DNA of 64,000 bases from Candidatus Kryptonium sp. (lineage in GTDB: Bacteria; Bacteroidota; Ignavibacteria; Kryptoniales; Kryptoniaceae), in NCBI GenBank assembly GCA_025060635.1, contig JANXBN010000007.1, positions 1 to 64,000 on the forward strand. The letters run 5' to 3'. Positions 29,319 to 37,307 of this stretch are shown here, piece after piece. Both the position numbers and the translations under genes were made by a program. The notes below the pieces were generated by a model. That model was not told the DNA's origin. It did not search any database and saw nothing but the letters and a program-made list of their open reading frames with translations. The first letter of the stretch is position 1; every line of letters begins with the position of its first letter.

Positions 29319-30074
29319 TTATTTTAAAAAGTAAAGGTCAAGGTTTGGATAAAAAATTAGGTAAAGGATCCACATCGTCGCCCCTATGCTTACGGGAATT
29401 AAAAGGTTATCATCAACTTTGAGGTTAATTGATGCAGCTTCAATAATCCCACCAACTATAGCAGACGCCATAGTTATTATGTATTCACCTGGCAAATTTT
29501 GGACTTTGGGGGCAAGTAGGACAACTGGAACTGCAGCTAAAATGAAAGCGATCGTCCCTTCAAGTGATTTTTTGAAAAATTTATGTTTTCCAAATTTTCT
29601 ACCGAAAACTGCAGCGCTTGCATCTGAGAGTATGAGTATTGCGAAGGCATTTATCACTATAAACTTTGGGAAGATAATTACGCAAACAAGTGCGGAGATG
29701 AAAACCCAAGTCGCGCCATTTAGATTTTTTACTTTATGATCCCTTTCGTGTTGGCGTAGAATGAAACCAAAGAACTTGTAAAAAAGTTTTTGAACGGTGG
29801 GGTTGTAATATCTTATAATATCAACTGTGAGGAAGCCAAGGGTTAAAACGATTAAAATTTTTATCGCTAAATCGCGGGGTGTGAAATAATAGATCACAGG
29901 GATTAACATTGAAAACTGATGTATCGCCTTGCGGATATACTCGGCTTTGTAATTTCTGTCTATGTTTTTGTTGAAATCAATTATGGCTTCGGAATAGTCG
30001 GGGACTTTAGATATCTCATTAATTCTTTGGTTCAGTGTTTGCAGATACTCTTGTAGAAGTTTCATTTTGACCAT
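29319..30074 (-). CDS. Diacylglycerol/polyprenol kinase family membrane protein
   Basis: A protein of 248-251 residues with a polar N-terminal region (1-60) and about seven membrane helices. It has the CTP-dependent lipid kinase pattern: RKAIHQFSMLIPVIYYF near the first helix, NGATWVFISALV, LSDASAAVFGRKFGKH and KSLEGTIAFILAA, as in SEC59/DGK1/VTE5-type kinases. It may phosphorylate a polyprenol, phytol or diacylglycerol. The gene overlaps the end of ftsH by about 50 bases; ATG 30074 and ATG 30065 are both possible starts. Confidence 0.85.
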   Translation of the reverse strand: MVKMKLLQEYLQTLNQRINEISKVPDYSEAIIDFNKNIDRNYKAEYIRKAIHQFSMLIPVIYYFTPRDLAIKILIVLTLGFLTVDIIRYYNPTVQKLFYKFFGFILRQHERDHKVKNLNGATWVFISALVCVIIFPKFIVINAFAILILSDASAAVFGRKFGKHKFFKKSLEGTIAFILAAVPVVLLAPKVQNLPGEYIITMASAIVGGIIEAASINLKVDDNLLIPVSIGATMWILYLIFYPNLDLYFLK

Positions 30075-32046
30075 TCACTTTCTTTTGTATAGGTGGTAGC
30101 TCCTCTCCTTTTATAACTTTATCTATTTCATCACCTGTCAGTGTTTCTCTTTCAAGTAGCGCATTTGCAAGGCGATGAAGTGCATCTATGTTTTCAAGTA
30201 AAATTTTTTCAGCTCTTTCCATACAACTTGTGACTATTCTCTTGACTTCTTCATCTATCAATATCGCAGTTTGTTCACTATAATTTTGGTGTCTGGTTAT
30301 TTCTCTTCCGAGGAAAATTTCCTCTTCTTTTGTACCATATGTCAAAGGACCGAGTCGTTCGCTCATTCCCCATTCGCATACCATTTTCCTTGCGATTGTT
30401 GTTGCTTTTTCAAGATCATCCGCTGCACCGGTTGTTAGCGAATTAAAAATTATTTTTTCCGCTGCTCTTCCACCGAGAGCATATGTTATTATCGCTTCAA
30501 GGTATTCTTTTGAATAAGTGTGTCTTTCATCAATTGGTAGATAGGTTGTAACTCCAAGAGCTCTGCCACGAGGAATTATCGTAACTTTGTGAACTGGATC
30601 AGCTTCTGGCAACATTTTCGCAACGAGGACATGACCTGACTCGTGGTAAGCTGTTACTCTTTTCTCACGCTCTGATATTGCGACATTTTTCCTTTGAATT
30701 CCCATCATAACCTTATCTTTCGCTTCTTCAAAGTCCTGCATTGTCACAAGATCATGATTTTTTCTTGCAGCAAGAAGTGCAGCTTCGTTTACAAGGTTTG
30801 CGAGATCGGCTCCGGAGAATCCTGGTGTTGATTTTGCGATTACCTCAAGATTCACATCTGGAGCTAGAGGTAATCTACGCGTGTGAACTTTAAGGATCTC
30901 AAGTCGTCCTTTTACATCAGGTCTGTCAACAACGATTTGTCTATCAAATCTTCCAGGTCTTAAGAGTGCTGGGTCAAGTATATCAGGTCTGTTGGTTGCA
31001 GCGATTACAATTATTCCGCTGTTTTCTTCAAAACCATCCATTTCAACGAGAAGTTGATTCAAGGTTTGCTCTCTTTCATCATGTCCTCCACCGAGCCCTG
31101 CTCCTCTATGTCTTCCGACGGCGTCAATTTCATCTATGAAAACAATGCAAGGAGCAAGTTTTTTCGCTTGTTCAAAAAGATCTCTAACTCTGCTTGCTCC
31201 GACACCAACGAACATTTCAACGAATTCAGCACCACTTATTGAAAGAAATGGCACACCTGCTTCCCCTGCAACAGCTTTTGCAAGTAGTGTTTTACCAGTC
31301 CCAGGCGGTCCAAGCAATAAAACTCCCTTAGGAATCTTGCCACCAAGTCGCTGAAATTTTGCTGGATCTTTGAGGAATTCTATTATTTCCTTTAATTCTT
31401 CTTTAGCTTCGTCAACGCCAGCGACATCATTGAATGTAACTTTGGGTATGTTATTTGTCACGATTCTTGCTCTACTTTTTCCAAAAGTGAAAATGTTTCT
31501 TGTCGTAGTTCCCTGCATTCGCCTGATTATCAAAAACCATACGAAAATCAGCAATATCCATGGAATTATGCTTAAAAGCGCGTTTAGCCATTGATCGCTT
31601 TCTTTAACGAAATTGAACTTGATCCCACGGCGTGTCCATTCATCTATCACTCGCGAATCCGAGGCGTTGGGTAAAAATACGACGAATTTATCACCTCTTA
31701 CTTTTTTCCCATCAACAGTTATCATTTCCTCCGGCTCTTTAAGAACGCCATGAAAATCAAAGTTATTCACATCTGTTTTCTTTACTATTGCTTCTTTGAT
31801 CTTACCTGCTTTTAGAAATTGTTGGTATTGGTCAAATGTAATTTCATATTCATGTTTTTGATTTCCTCTGAACCAAACCATAAGTGCGAAAACAGCGGAG
31901 ATAATTATCAACCAGCTTAAAATCACTCTTGTGACTTTTCCCCAGTTGAAATCATCGTTATTGCCGTTATCCATTTGAGGTTTTCTCATTTTTCTATCGT
32001 TTTTAATGAATTTGTTATCATTTGAATTTAAAAATTGCCTAAACAT
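30019..32046 (-). CDS. ftsH: ATP-dependent zinc metalloprotease FtsH
   Basis: A 675-residue membrane AAA+ protease degrading misfolded or short-lived membrane and cytosolic proteins. Transmembrane helices lie near 41-60 and 157-175 with a periplasmic domain between; Walker A GPPGTGKT (246-253), Walker B IVFIDEID, the second region of homology ending RPGRFDRQ, and the zinc site HESGH (468-472) are intact. GGAGG precedes the ATG by nine bases. The first 34 residues are an extra polar leader rich in Asn and Lys. It follows hpt by 24 bases. Confidence 0.97.
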   Translation of the reverse strand: MFRQFLNSNDNKFIKNDRKMRKPQMDNGNNDDFNWGKVTRVILSWLIIISAVFALMVWFRGNQKHEYEITFDQYQQFLKAGKIKEAIVKKTDVNNFDFHGVLKEPEEMITVDGKKVRGDKFVVFLPNASDSRVIDEWTRRGIKFNFVKESDQWLNALLSIIPWILLIFVWFLIIRRMQGTTTRNIFTFGKSRARIVTNNIPKVTFNDVAGVDEAKEELKEIIEFLKDPAKFQRLGGKIPKGVLLLGPPGTGKTLLAKAVAGEAGVPFLSISGAEFVEMFVGVGASRVRDLFEQAKKLAPCIVFIDEIDAVGRHRGAGLGGGHDEREQTLNQLLVEMDGFEENSGIIVIAATNRPDILDPALLRPGRFDRQIVVDRPDVKGRLEILKVHTRRLPLAPDVNLEVIAKSTPGFSGADLANLVNEAALLAARKNHDLVTMQDFEEAKDKVMMGIQRKNVAISEREKRVTAYHESGHVLVAKMLPEADPVHKVTIIPRGRALGVTTYLPIDERHTYSKEYLEAIITYALGGRAAEKIIFNSLTTGAADDLEKATTIARKMVCEWGMSERLGPLTYGTKEEEIFLGREITRHQNYSEQTAILIDEEVKRIVTSCMERAEKILLENIDALHRLANALLERETLTGDEIDKVIKGEELPPIQKKVNGQNETSTRVSANTEPKN

Positions 32047-32070
32047 TTTTCAAAACCTCCAAGCAAAAGT

Positions 32071-32622
32071 TTATTTTTGTGAATCAATAACATAGATCGC
32101 CTTTAAGTTTCGTCCTTTCTGGGCGTAATCAAGACCGTAGCCGATAACGAACTCGTCACCTATTTCAAATCCAATATAATCAATTTTGAAGTCAATTTGA
32201 ACTCTGTTCTTTTTATATAACAACGAAACTATCCTTAAAGATTTCGGGTTTTTGAGCATGATCAAGTTTTTGATGAACTTTATTGAAAGCCCAGAATCAA
32301 TCACATCTTCAACTACGATTATATCTCTTCCCGTCACTTGGCAATCAAGATCTTTCAAAAGTTTTACATGACCTGAGGAAATTTTTTCGTCTCCGTAGCT
32401 TGAAAGTTTAAGGAAGTCAACTTCGCAGTCAATTTTAACTTCGCGAATCAAATCAGCGAAAAATATGATTGAACCATTTAGGACTCCTATGAAGATCGGC
32501 ACGCTTCCTGCGTAGTCCTTGCTTATTTGTTCGCCAAGTTCTTTTACTCTTCTTTTTATTTCCTCTTCGGTTATTAAAATTTTGAACCTTTCGCCGTTGA
32601 TATAAATTATCTCATCGTTCAT
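32071..32622 (-). CDS. hpt: Hypoxanthine phosphoribosyltransferase
   Basis: A 183-residue purine salvage enzyme converting hypoxanthine (and guanine) plus PRPP to IMP/GMP. The N-terminal IGVLNGSIIFFADL loop, the SSYGDE flexible loop and the PRPP-binding IIVVEDVIDSG are standard. The start is taken at ATG 32622 (MNDEIIYING); an upstream ATG at 32655 would add eleven residues inside tilS. The gene overlaps the tilS end by 11 bases. The tilS-hpt-ftsH order is a widespread conserved cluster. Confidence 0.96.
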   Translation of the reverse strand: MNDEIIYINGERFKILITEEEIKRRVKELGEQISKDYAGSVPIFIGVLNGSIIFFADLIREVKIDCEVDFLKLSSYGDEKISSGHVKLLKDLDCQVTGRDIIVVEDVIDSGLSIKFIKNLIMLKNPKSLRIVSLLYKKNRVQIDFKIDYIGFEIGDEFVIGYGLDYAQKGRNLKAIYVIDSQK

Positions 32623-34015
32623 TGCTCTGTAGAATTGGTTTTGGATGAAATTCAATTTTTAAAATTTTTTGTGTTGAATCAGTTATTTTAAATCTGTCGT
32701 CAAGACGAAGTCCACAGACCCAAACGATCTTCCCTTCGGATTCAAGCACAAGGATTTTTTTCTTGTCATAAACAGGTATTTTAAGGTCAATAAGAAAGTC
32801 GCTAATTTTTTTTCTTCCTTTCATCCCAAGTGGGACAAACCAATCGCCAGGTTGCCAATTTCTCAAGATGAGTTCATCAGCTATAAGGTCAGCGTCAATG
32901 TATTCAACTTGCGAATCGCGATTGAATTGAACTTCCTCTTTTTTGACAAATTCGGATGAAAATATAAAAAAGTTAGTTTCAAACTTTTCACCGGGATGAA
33001 CATAAGTGTAGATCTCGGTTTCGGCAAATTCAGGTTTTCGCAAGAAGACGAGATATTGTCTATCTCTGTAGACGTAAAGATTTTTTGAGATCGCAATGGA
33101 GCTACCGGGAGTTGAATCAATTAAATTAAGCACTGCGAGAACTTTTGCAAAGTCAATCCTTTCATTGAAAAATGTCTCAATCGCTGAGATTATAACACTT
33201 TCTTGGATGAAGAAAAGATAGCTTTTCAACCTGTGAATGTCAATTAGGACTTTTCCGGGATTTTCCTCAATTGTGATGAAATTTATAATTTTTGATACCT
33301 CATAGCGTACAAATTCGCTTAGCTCCGAAAATATCTGTGCAGTTCGGTTAAGAGTTTCAATGATTGCAGGGTTTATGTTTTCACTTATTAAAGGTAAGAG
33401 TTTCAAGCGTATATAGTTTCTTCTGTAAGCTGTTTTGAAGTTTGATGAATCAATTCTATATGGTAATCCTTTTTCAGAGGCATATGTTTCTATTTCGTCT
33501 CTCGTTGCGAATAGAAGTGGTCTTATTATGTTTCCTCTTTTTACCTGTATCCCGGCGAGTCCGCTTACTCCGGAACCGCGGAAAAGATTTAAAAGAACTG
33601 TTTCAGCATTGTCATTTGCATTGTGTGCGATTGCAATCTTATCAAAACCTTTAAGCAATCTAAGTGTTTCAAAAAAGTTATATCTTAATTCTCTTGCTCC
33701 TTCCTGAATTGAAATTTTTTTGGTTTTACAGTATTCTCTTGTGTCCTCGCTTCTAACATAACATTCAAGGCCAAGCTGGGAAGCAAATGCTTTAACAAAA
33801 TTTTCATCTTCGTCTGATTCTTCTCCTCTCAACTTGTGGTTGAAATGGGCAACGATGAGTTCAAGTTTAAGTTGATTTTTCAGTTCGTTTAGAAGATCAA
33901 GTAAAACTATAGAGTCAACTCCTCCGCTTACGGCGACTATGATTTTATCTTTGGGTGAAATAAGCTTATTCTTTTGAATAAATTCACGGAAGCGATTTAT
34001 AAAATCTCTTATCAT
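32612..34015 (-). CDS. tilS: tRNA(Ile)-lysidine synthase
   Basis: A 467-residue enzyme that ligates lysine to C34 of tRNA-Ile(CAT), changing its codon from AUG to AUA. The N-type ATP pyrophosphatase P-loop VAVSGGVDS, VAHFNHKLRGEES, IAHNANDNAETVLLNLFRGSG and RRNYIRLKLLP mark the catalytic domain; a C-terminal substrate-binding region follows to WQPGDWFVPLGMKGRKKISDF. The reading frame stays open upstream to 34084, but that part lies in a terminator hairpin, so ATG 34015 (MIRDFINRF) is chosen. A tRNA with anticodon CAT lies just upstream on the same strand. Confidence 0.94.
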   Translation of the reverse strand: MIRDFINRFREFIQKNKLISPKDKIIVAVSGGVDSIVLLDLLNELKNQLKLELIVAHFNHKLRGEESDEDENFVKAFASQLGLECYVRSEDTREYCKTKKISIQEGARELRYNFFETLRLLKGFDKIAIAHNANDNAETVLLNLFRGSGVSGLAGIQVKRGNIIRPLLFATRDEIETYASEKGLPYRIDSSNFKTAYRRNYIRLKLLPLISENINPAIIETLNRTAQIFSELSEFVRYEVSKIINFITIEENPGKVLIDIHRLKSYLFFIQESVIISAIETFFNERIDFAKVLAVLNLIDSTPGSSIAISKNLYVYRDRQYLVFLRKPEFAETEIYTYVHPGEKFETNFFIFSSEFVKKEEVQFNRDSQVEYIDADLIADELILRNWQPGDWFVPLGMKGRKKISDFLIDLKIPVYDKKKILVLESEGKIVWVCGLRLDDRFKITDSTQKILKIEFHPKPILQSNER

Positions 34016-34042
34016 CTCAGCTGTGTCAGATATTCGGTTTAT

Positions 34043-34080
34043 ATAAAAAAACCTTTCAGTCATTGCGGGACTGAAAGGTT
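34043..34080 (-). terminator. Rho-independent terminator between tRNA(CAT) and tilS
   Basis: On the minus strand, AACCTTTCAGTC and GACTGAAAGGTT form a perfect twelve-pair stem with a seven-base loop, followed by a run of T. It lies 14 bases after the tRNA and about 28 bases before the tilS start, so it should separate or attenuate tilS expression from the tRNA promoter. Confidence 0.85.
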
Positions 34081-34094
34081 TCACTTTGAAATTG

Positions 34095-34167
34095 TAGCGG
34101 GTGAGGGACTCGAACCCCCGACACGCGGATTATGATTCCGCTGCTCTACCACCTGAGCTAACCCGCC
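34095..34167 (-). tRNA. tRNA with anticodon CAT (elongator Met or Ile2)
   Basis: 73 bases with a full cloverleaf: acceptor GGCGGGT/ACCCGCT including a G1-U72 wobble, D-stem GCTC/GAGC, anticodon stem GCGGA/TCCGC with loop ATCATAA (anticodon CAT), T-arm GGGGG/CCCTC with TTCGAGT, discriminator A. It lacks the initiator features (C1-A72 mismatch, three G-C pairs in the anticodon stem), so it is not tRNA-fMet. A G1-U72 pair with A73 also occurs in some elongator tRNA-Met. Its position before tilS favours Ile2, but sequence alone leaves both open. CCA is not encoded. Confidence 0.92.
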
Positions 34168-34188
34168 ACATGGGTTGAGTTCTATAAA

Positions 34189-34217
34189 AATATAAGGATT
34201 TAGATAAAAAAAATCAA
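34189..34217 (-). promoter_or_regulatory. Sigma-70-type promoter of the CAT tRNA
   Basis: On the minus strand TTGATT (34217-34212), 17-base spacer, TATATT (34194-34189). The expected start of transcription is about 15 bases before the tRNA 5' end. Confidence 0.75.
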
Positions 34218-34287
34218 CTTTGAGGCGAAATCGTTTTCGGTTTTCAATGTTTATCTCAATTTTTGAATTAAGTAAACACCGACCCTC

Positions 34288-34316
34288 TTGACAACTTGAG
34301 GTTTTTATATTATATT
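34288..34316 (+). promoter_or_regulatory. Sigma-70-type promoter of the TonB-dependent receptor gene
   Basis: TTGACA (34288-34293), exactly 17 bases, then TATATT (34311-34316). It lies about 58 bases before the ATG. This is the best promoter match in the window. Confidence 0.8.
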
Positions 34317-34373
34317 TAAGCAGAAATGTGTTCTCCAAAAAATGGGAACTCAAACTTAAAATGGAGGCAAATT

Positions 34374-37220
34374 ATGTTAAGAAGGTTACTTCTTTTTTAT
34401 TTGTTTTCACTTTTGATTGTTGGGGTTGCTCTTGCTGGTGAGACGGGGAAAATTCGTGGTAAAGTTGTTGACAAAGAAACAAAAGAACCCTTACCTGGAG
34501 TAAATGTTGTTTTAATTGGCACGGCTTATGGTGCTGCTACCGATTTGAAAGGCGAATATGTAATAGTTAATATCCCAGTTGGCACATATGATGTAAAGGC
34601 GTCGTTCGTTGGATATAGAGCTGTTACCATAAAAGGAGTGAGGGTTTTGCCTGACTTTACAACTGAGGTTAATTTTGAGTTGCCGAGCGAAACAATTCAA
34701 CTTGAGGAGGTCGTTGTTACAGCTGAAAGAAAGTTAATACAAAAAGATGCAACTTCAACAGTCACAGCAGTAACTGCACAAGAAATTCAATCAATCCCTG
34801 TTAATTCATATCAAGAGGTCATGATCTTAGCTCCTGGCGTGGTTCAAGCGAATAACGGGGGACTTGGAGGTGGAGATGACGGAATACATGTTAGAGGTGG
34901 CAGAACACATGAAGTTAGTTATGTAGTTGATGGCATTCGCGTTGACGATCTTCTCTATGGTGGGTCGGCTCTTGATGTGTCCAGACTTGGAATAGCATCG
35001 GTTTCAATTTTATCTGGGACATTTAATGCTGAATACGGACAAGCGCAATCGGCAGTTGTTAATATCGTAACTCAAGAGGGTGGTTCAAAGTTTTCTGGAA
35101 ATTTAAGGGTTGGGACAGATCAGTTTGGGAAACTTGGTTGGAAAGATAACGATTGGGGGACATTTAGAGGGGAATTTTCATTAAGTGGTCCTGTTGTTCC
35201 AGGGAAGGACTTTGCGACATTCTTCATCAGTGGAGATAGGTCTTTTACTAGAACCTATTTAAACAGATTCACAGGTCCAACATATAAAACTCCCGGTGGA
35301 AGAGTGATACAAAATACTTATGAAAATCTTGGCTTTTTTGATAGTAGGGTTAGAGGAAACGCAAAGTTCACATTGAAATTCTTTGAAAACTTGAAAATTC
35401 GGCTTGGATATGCTGTGACCAATAGAAAGAACAAAGGATATGACCATTACTTTAAATACCAATATCTTTTGAAAATGAAAGATCCAAGTTTACCGGAGTT
35501 TCAAGGGACGAACTATAGAACCAGCACTCTTTATTCGGCGCATCTAACGCACGCTTTGAGTGGAAATACTTATTATGAAGTTAAGTTTTCACAGTTTAAC
35601 ACAAGATATAAGTTCTACATTTACGAGGAACAGCTGAAGGGAGATTTCTCAAGAATATTTACGCCAGTTAGAGGGAATAATTTATTTGATTCAACATCTA
35701 ACTACGAGTTCGGTGGTCCTTACAGGGCGACTTTGTGGTTAAAAGATGCTTTGAAAATGGGATTCCCACTTTATCGTGATTATGTCATTGGCAGTGATAC
35801 GATCAAAAAAGGAACAAGGTTAACTCCTGAACTTATCGCAAGATTGAGACAAGCAGGGATTGATAGGGTAGATGTTTGGGCTATTTCAATGGATGATTAT
35901 GTTCAACATTACTTTGTTTTAACAAATACATTTTCAGCAAGTTTTGCCAGCCAAATTGACAGATATAACTTTATTAAGTTCGGTTTTGAATTCAAACAGT
36001 ATGACCTTAGCGACTGGTGGATAAGCGGTATAAACAGCTATTGGGATCACCTTGATACACTACAGCCCGAAGATACGCGTCATTATGAAACAGCTTATTA
36101 TAAGTTTAGACCTGTTCAAGCAGCTGCTTACATTCAGGACAAAATTGAAATTGAAGATCTTATCATAAACATTGGACTTCGTTTTGATTATTTGAATCCG
36201 AAAGCGCCAGATGTTTATAAAGTAATTGATTTAAGGGCATCGGATCCAAACGCTGATATCTCAAAAGTTGGAAATGTTAAACCTAAGTGGCATATAAGCC
36301 CAAGAATTGGTTTCTCGCATCCAATTTCCGATAGAGCAAAGATTCATTTCGCATATGGTCAATTTTATCAGTATCCTGATATGTTTTTCCTTTACAGAAG
36401 ATTTAATCAGAATAATCCGAATTATCCATATCCAAACCTTGCTCAAGGATATGAACCCAGAATCGGTAATCCAAATCTAAAACCTGAGACAACACACGCT
36501 TACGAGGTTGGAGCTGATGTAGTTTTGACCGAAGATATTGTTATGAGCATAACTGCATTTTACAAAGATACTTATGACTACATTTCAACAAAGCGTTATT
36601 TCAGAGATCCATATACTTATACACAGATTGTGAATCTTGACTATGCAAATTCAAGGGGAATTGAGTTCGCGCTGAGAAAGAGATTGAGCAATCATTACGC
36701 ATTTCAAATAAATTACACATACTCAAGGGCAGAGGGTAATGCAGATAATTGGGCGACGCATTTCTGGGAAGCTTATACCGCATCCGTAACCGGTTACATT
36801 CCACCAAAGAGGACAACAACTCTTGCTTGGGATCAGCCACATACTCTTTCATTTATCTTTAATGTAATTTATGACACTTGGGGATTGAACTTCATTGGTA
36901 ATTTTGGAAGTGGTCTTCCATATACTCCAACAGATGCAAGGGGAACATATTTGACGGGTGAAATAAATAGCGGAAGACAGCCATGGACTGGAAACATTGA
37001 TGTCAGAGCTTATAAAACATTCAAGATTGGATTCTTAAACGCCACCCTTTGGGCTGATATCACTAATCTTTTAAACAAGAAGAATGTTTTAAATGTATTT
37101 GACGATTCTGGAAGACCTGATTATAGCACGAATCCTGCCATTTCTCCGGAGAACAGGCATAGACCGCATTGGTTTAGCGCACCAAGACATGTTGAAATTG
37201 GGATAGAATTAAACTTTTAA
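34374..37220 (+). CDS. TonB-dependent receptor with N-terminal carboxypeptidase-like domain
   Basis: A 948-residue outer-membrane receptor. A signal peptide (LLLFYLFSLLIVGVALA) is followed by a carboxypeptidase-regulatory-like beta domain (about 22-105: IRGKVVDKETKEPLPGVNV), the plug domain (EVVVTAERK onward, with VRGGRTHEVSYVVDGIRV) and a 22-strand barrel ending in a terminal Phe. It imports a ligand using TonB energy, or binds secreted substrates; the ligand is unknown. ATG 34374 has GGAGG six bases upstream; a longer frame from 34326 lacks support. The next genes encode a sorting-domain protein and a PorV-like protein, so it may belong to an envelope system coupled to type IX secretion. 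Confidence 0.92.
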   Translation: MLRRLLLFYLFSLLIVGVALAGETGKIRGKVVDKETKEPLPGVNVVLIGTAYGAATDLKGEYVIVNIPVGTYDVKASFVGYRAVTIKGVRVLPDFTTEVNFELPSETIQLEEVVVTAERKLIQKDATSTVTAVTAQEIQSIPVNSYQEVMILAPGVVQANNGGLGGGDDGIHVRGGRTHEVSYVVDGIRVDDLLYGGSALDVSRLGIASVSILSGTFNAEYGQAQSAVVNIVTQEGGSKFSGNLRVGTDQFGKLGWKDNDWGTFRGEFSLSGPVVPGKDFATFFISGDRSFTRTYLNRFTGPTYKTPGGRVIQNTYENLGFFDSRVRGNAKFTLKFFENLKIRLGYAVTNRKNKGYDHYFKYQYLLKMKDPSLPEFQGTNYRTSTLYSAHLTHALSGNTYYEVKFSQFNTRYKFYIYEEQLKGDFSRIFTPVRGNNLFDSTSNYEFGGPYRATLWLKDALKMGFPLYRDYVIGSDTIKKGTRLTPELIARLRQAGIDRVDVWAISMDDYVQHYFVLTNTFSASFASQIDRYNFIKFGFEFKQYDLSDWWISGINSYWDHLDTLQPEDTRHYETAYYKFRPVQAAAYIQDKIEIEDLIINIGLRFDYLNPKAPDVYKVIDLRASDPNADISKVGNVKPKWHISPRIGFSHPISDRAKIHFAYGQFYQYPDMFFLYRRFNQNNPNYPYPNLAQGYEPRIGNPNLKPETTHAYEVGADVVLTEDIVMSITAFYKDTYDYISTKRYFRDPYTYTQIVNLDYANSRGIEFALRKRLSNHYAFQINYTYSRAEGNADNWATHFWEAYTASVTGYIPPKRTTTLAWDQPHTLSFIFNVIYDTWGLNFIGNFGSGLPYTPTDARGTYLTGEINSGRQPWTGNIDVRAYKTFKIGFLNATLWADITNLLNKKNVLNVFDDSGRPDYSTNPAISPENRHRPHWFSAPRHVEIGIELNF

Positions 37221-37246
37221 TTTTTAGTTTGATATCTTAACAATTT

Positions 37247-37283
37247 CCCGCCACAGGTGTGGCGGGGTTATGTTAATTTTTTT
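37247..37283 (+). terminator. Hairpin between the TonB receptor and the sorting-domain protein
   Basis: CCCGCCACA and TGTGGCGGG form a nine-pair stem with only two bases between (eight pairs and a four-base loop in practice). A run of seven or more T starts some ten bases later. The gap makes it a weak terminator or attenuator. Confidence 0.5.
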
Positions 37284-37307
37284 ACCAATAAAAATAGGAG
37301 TTAAGAA

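Noticed and set aside
34081-34353. 90-codon minus-strand ORF
   Set aside because: It runs through the CAT tRNA and its terminator; a shadow ORF.
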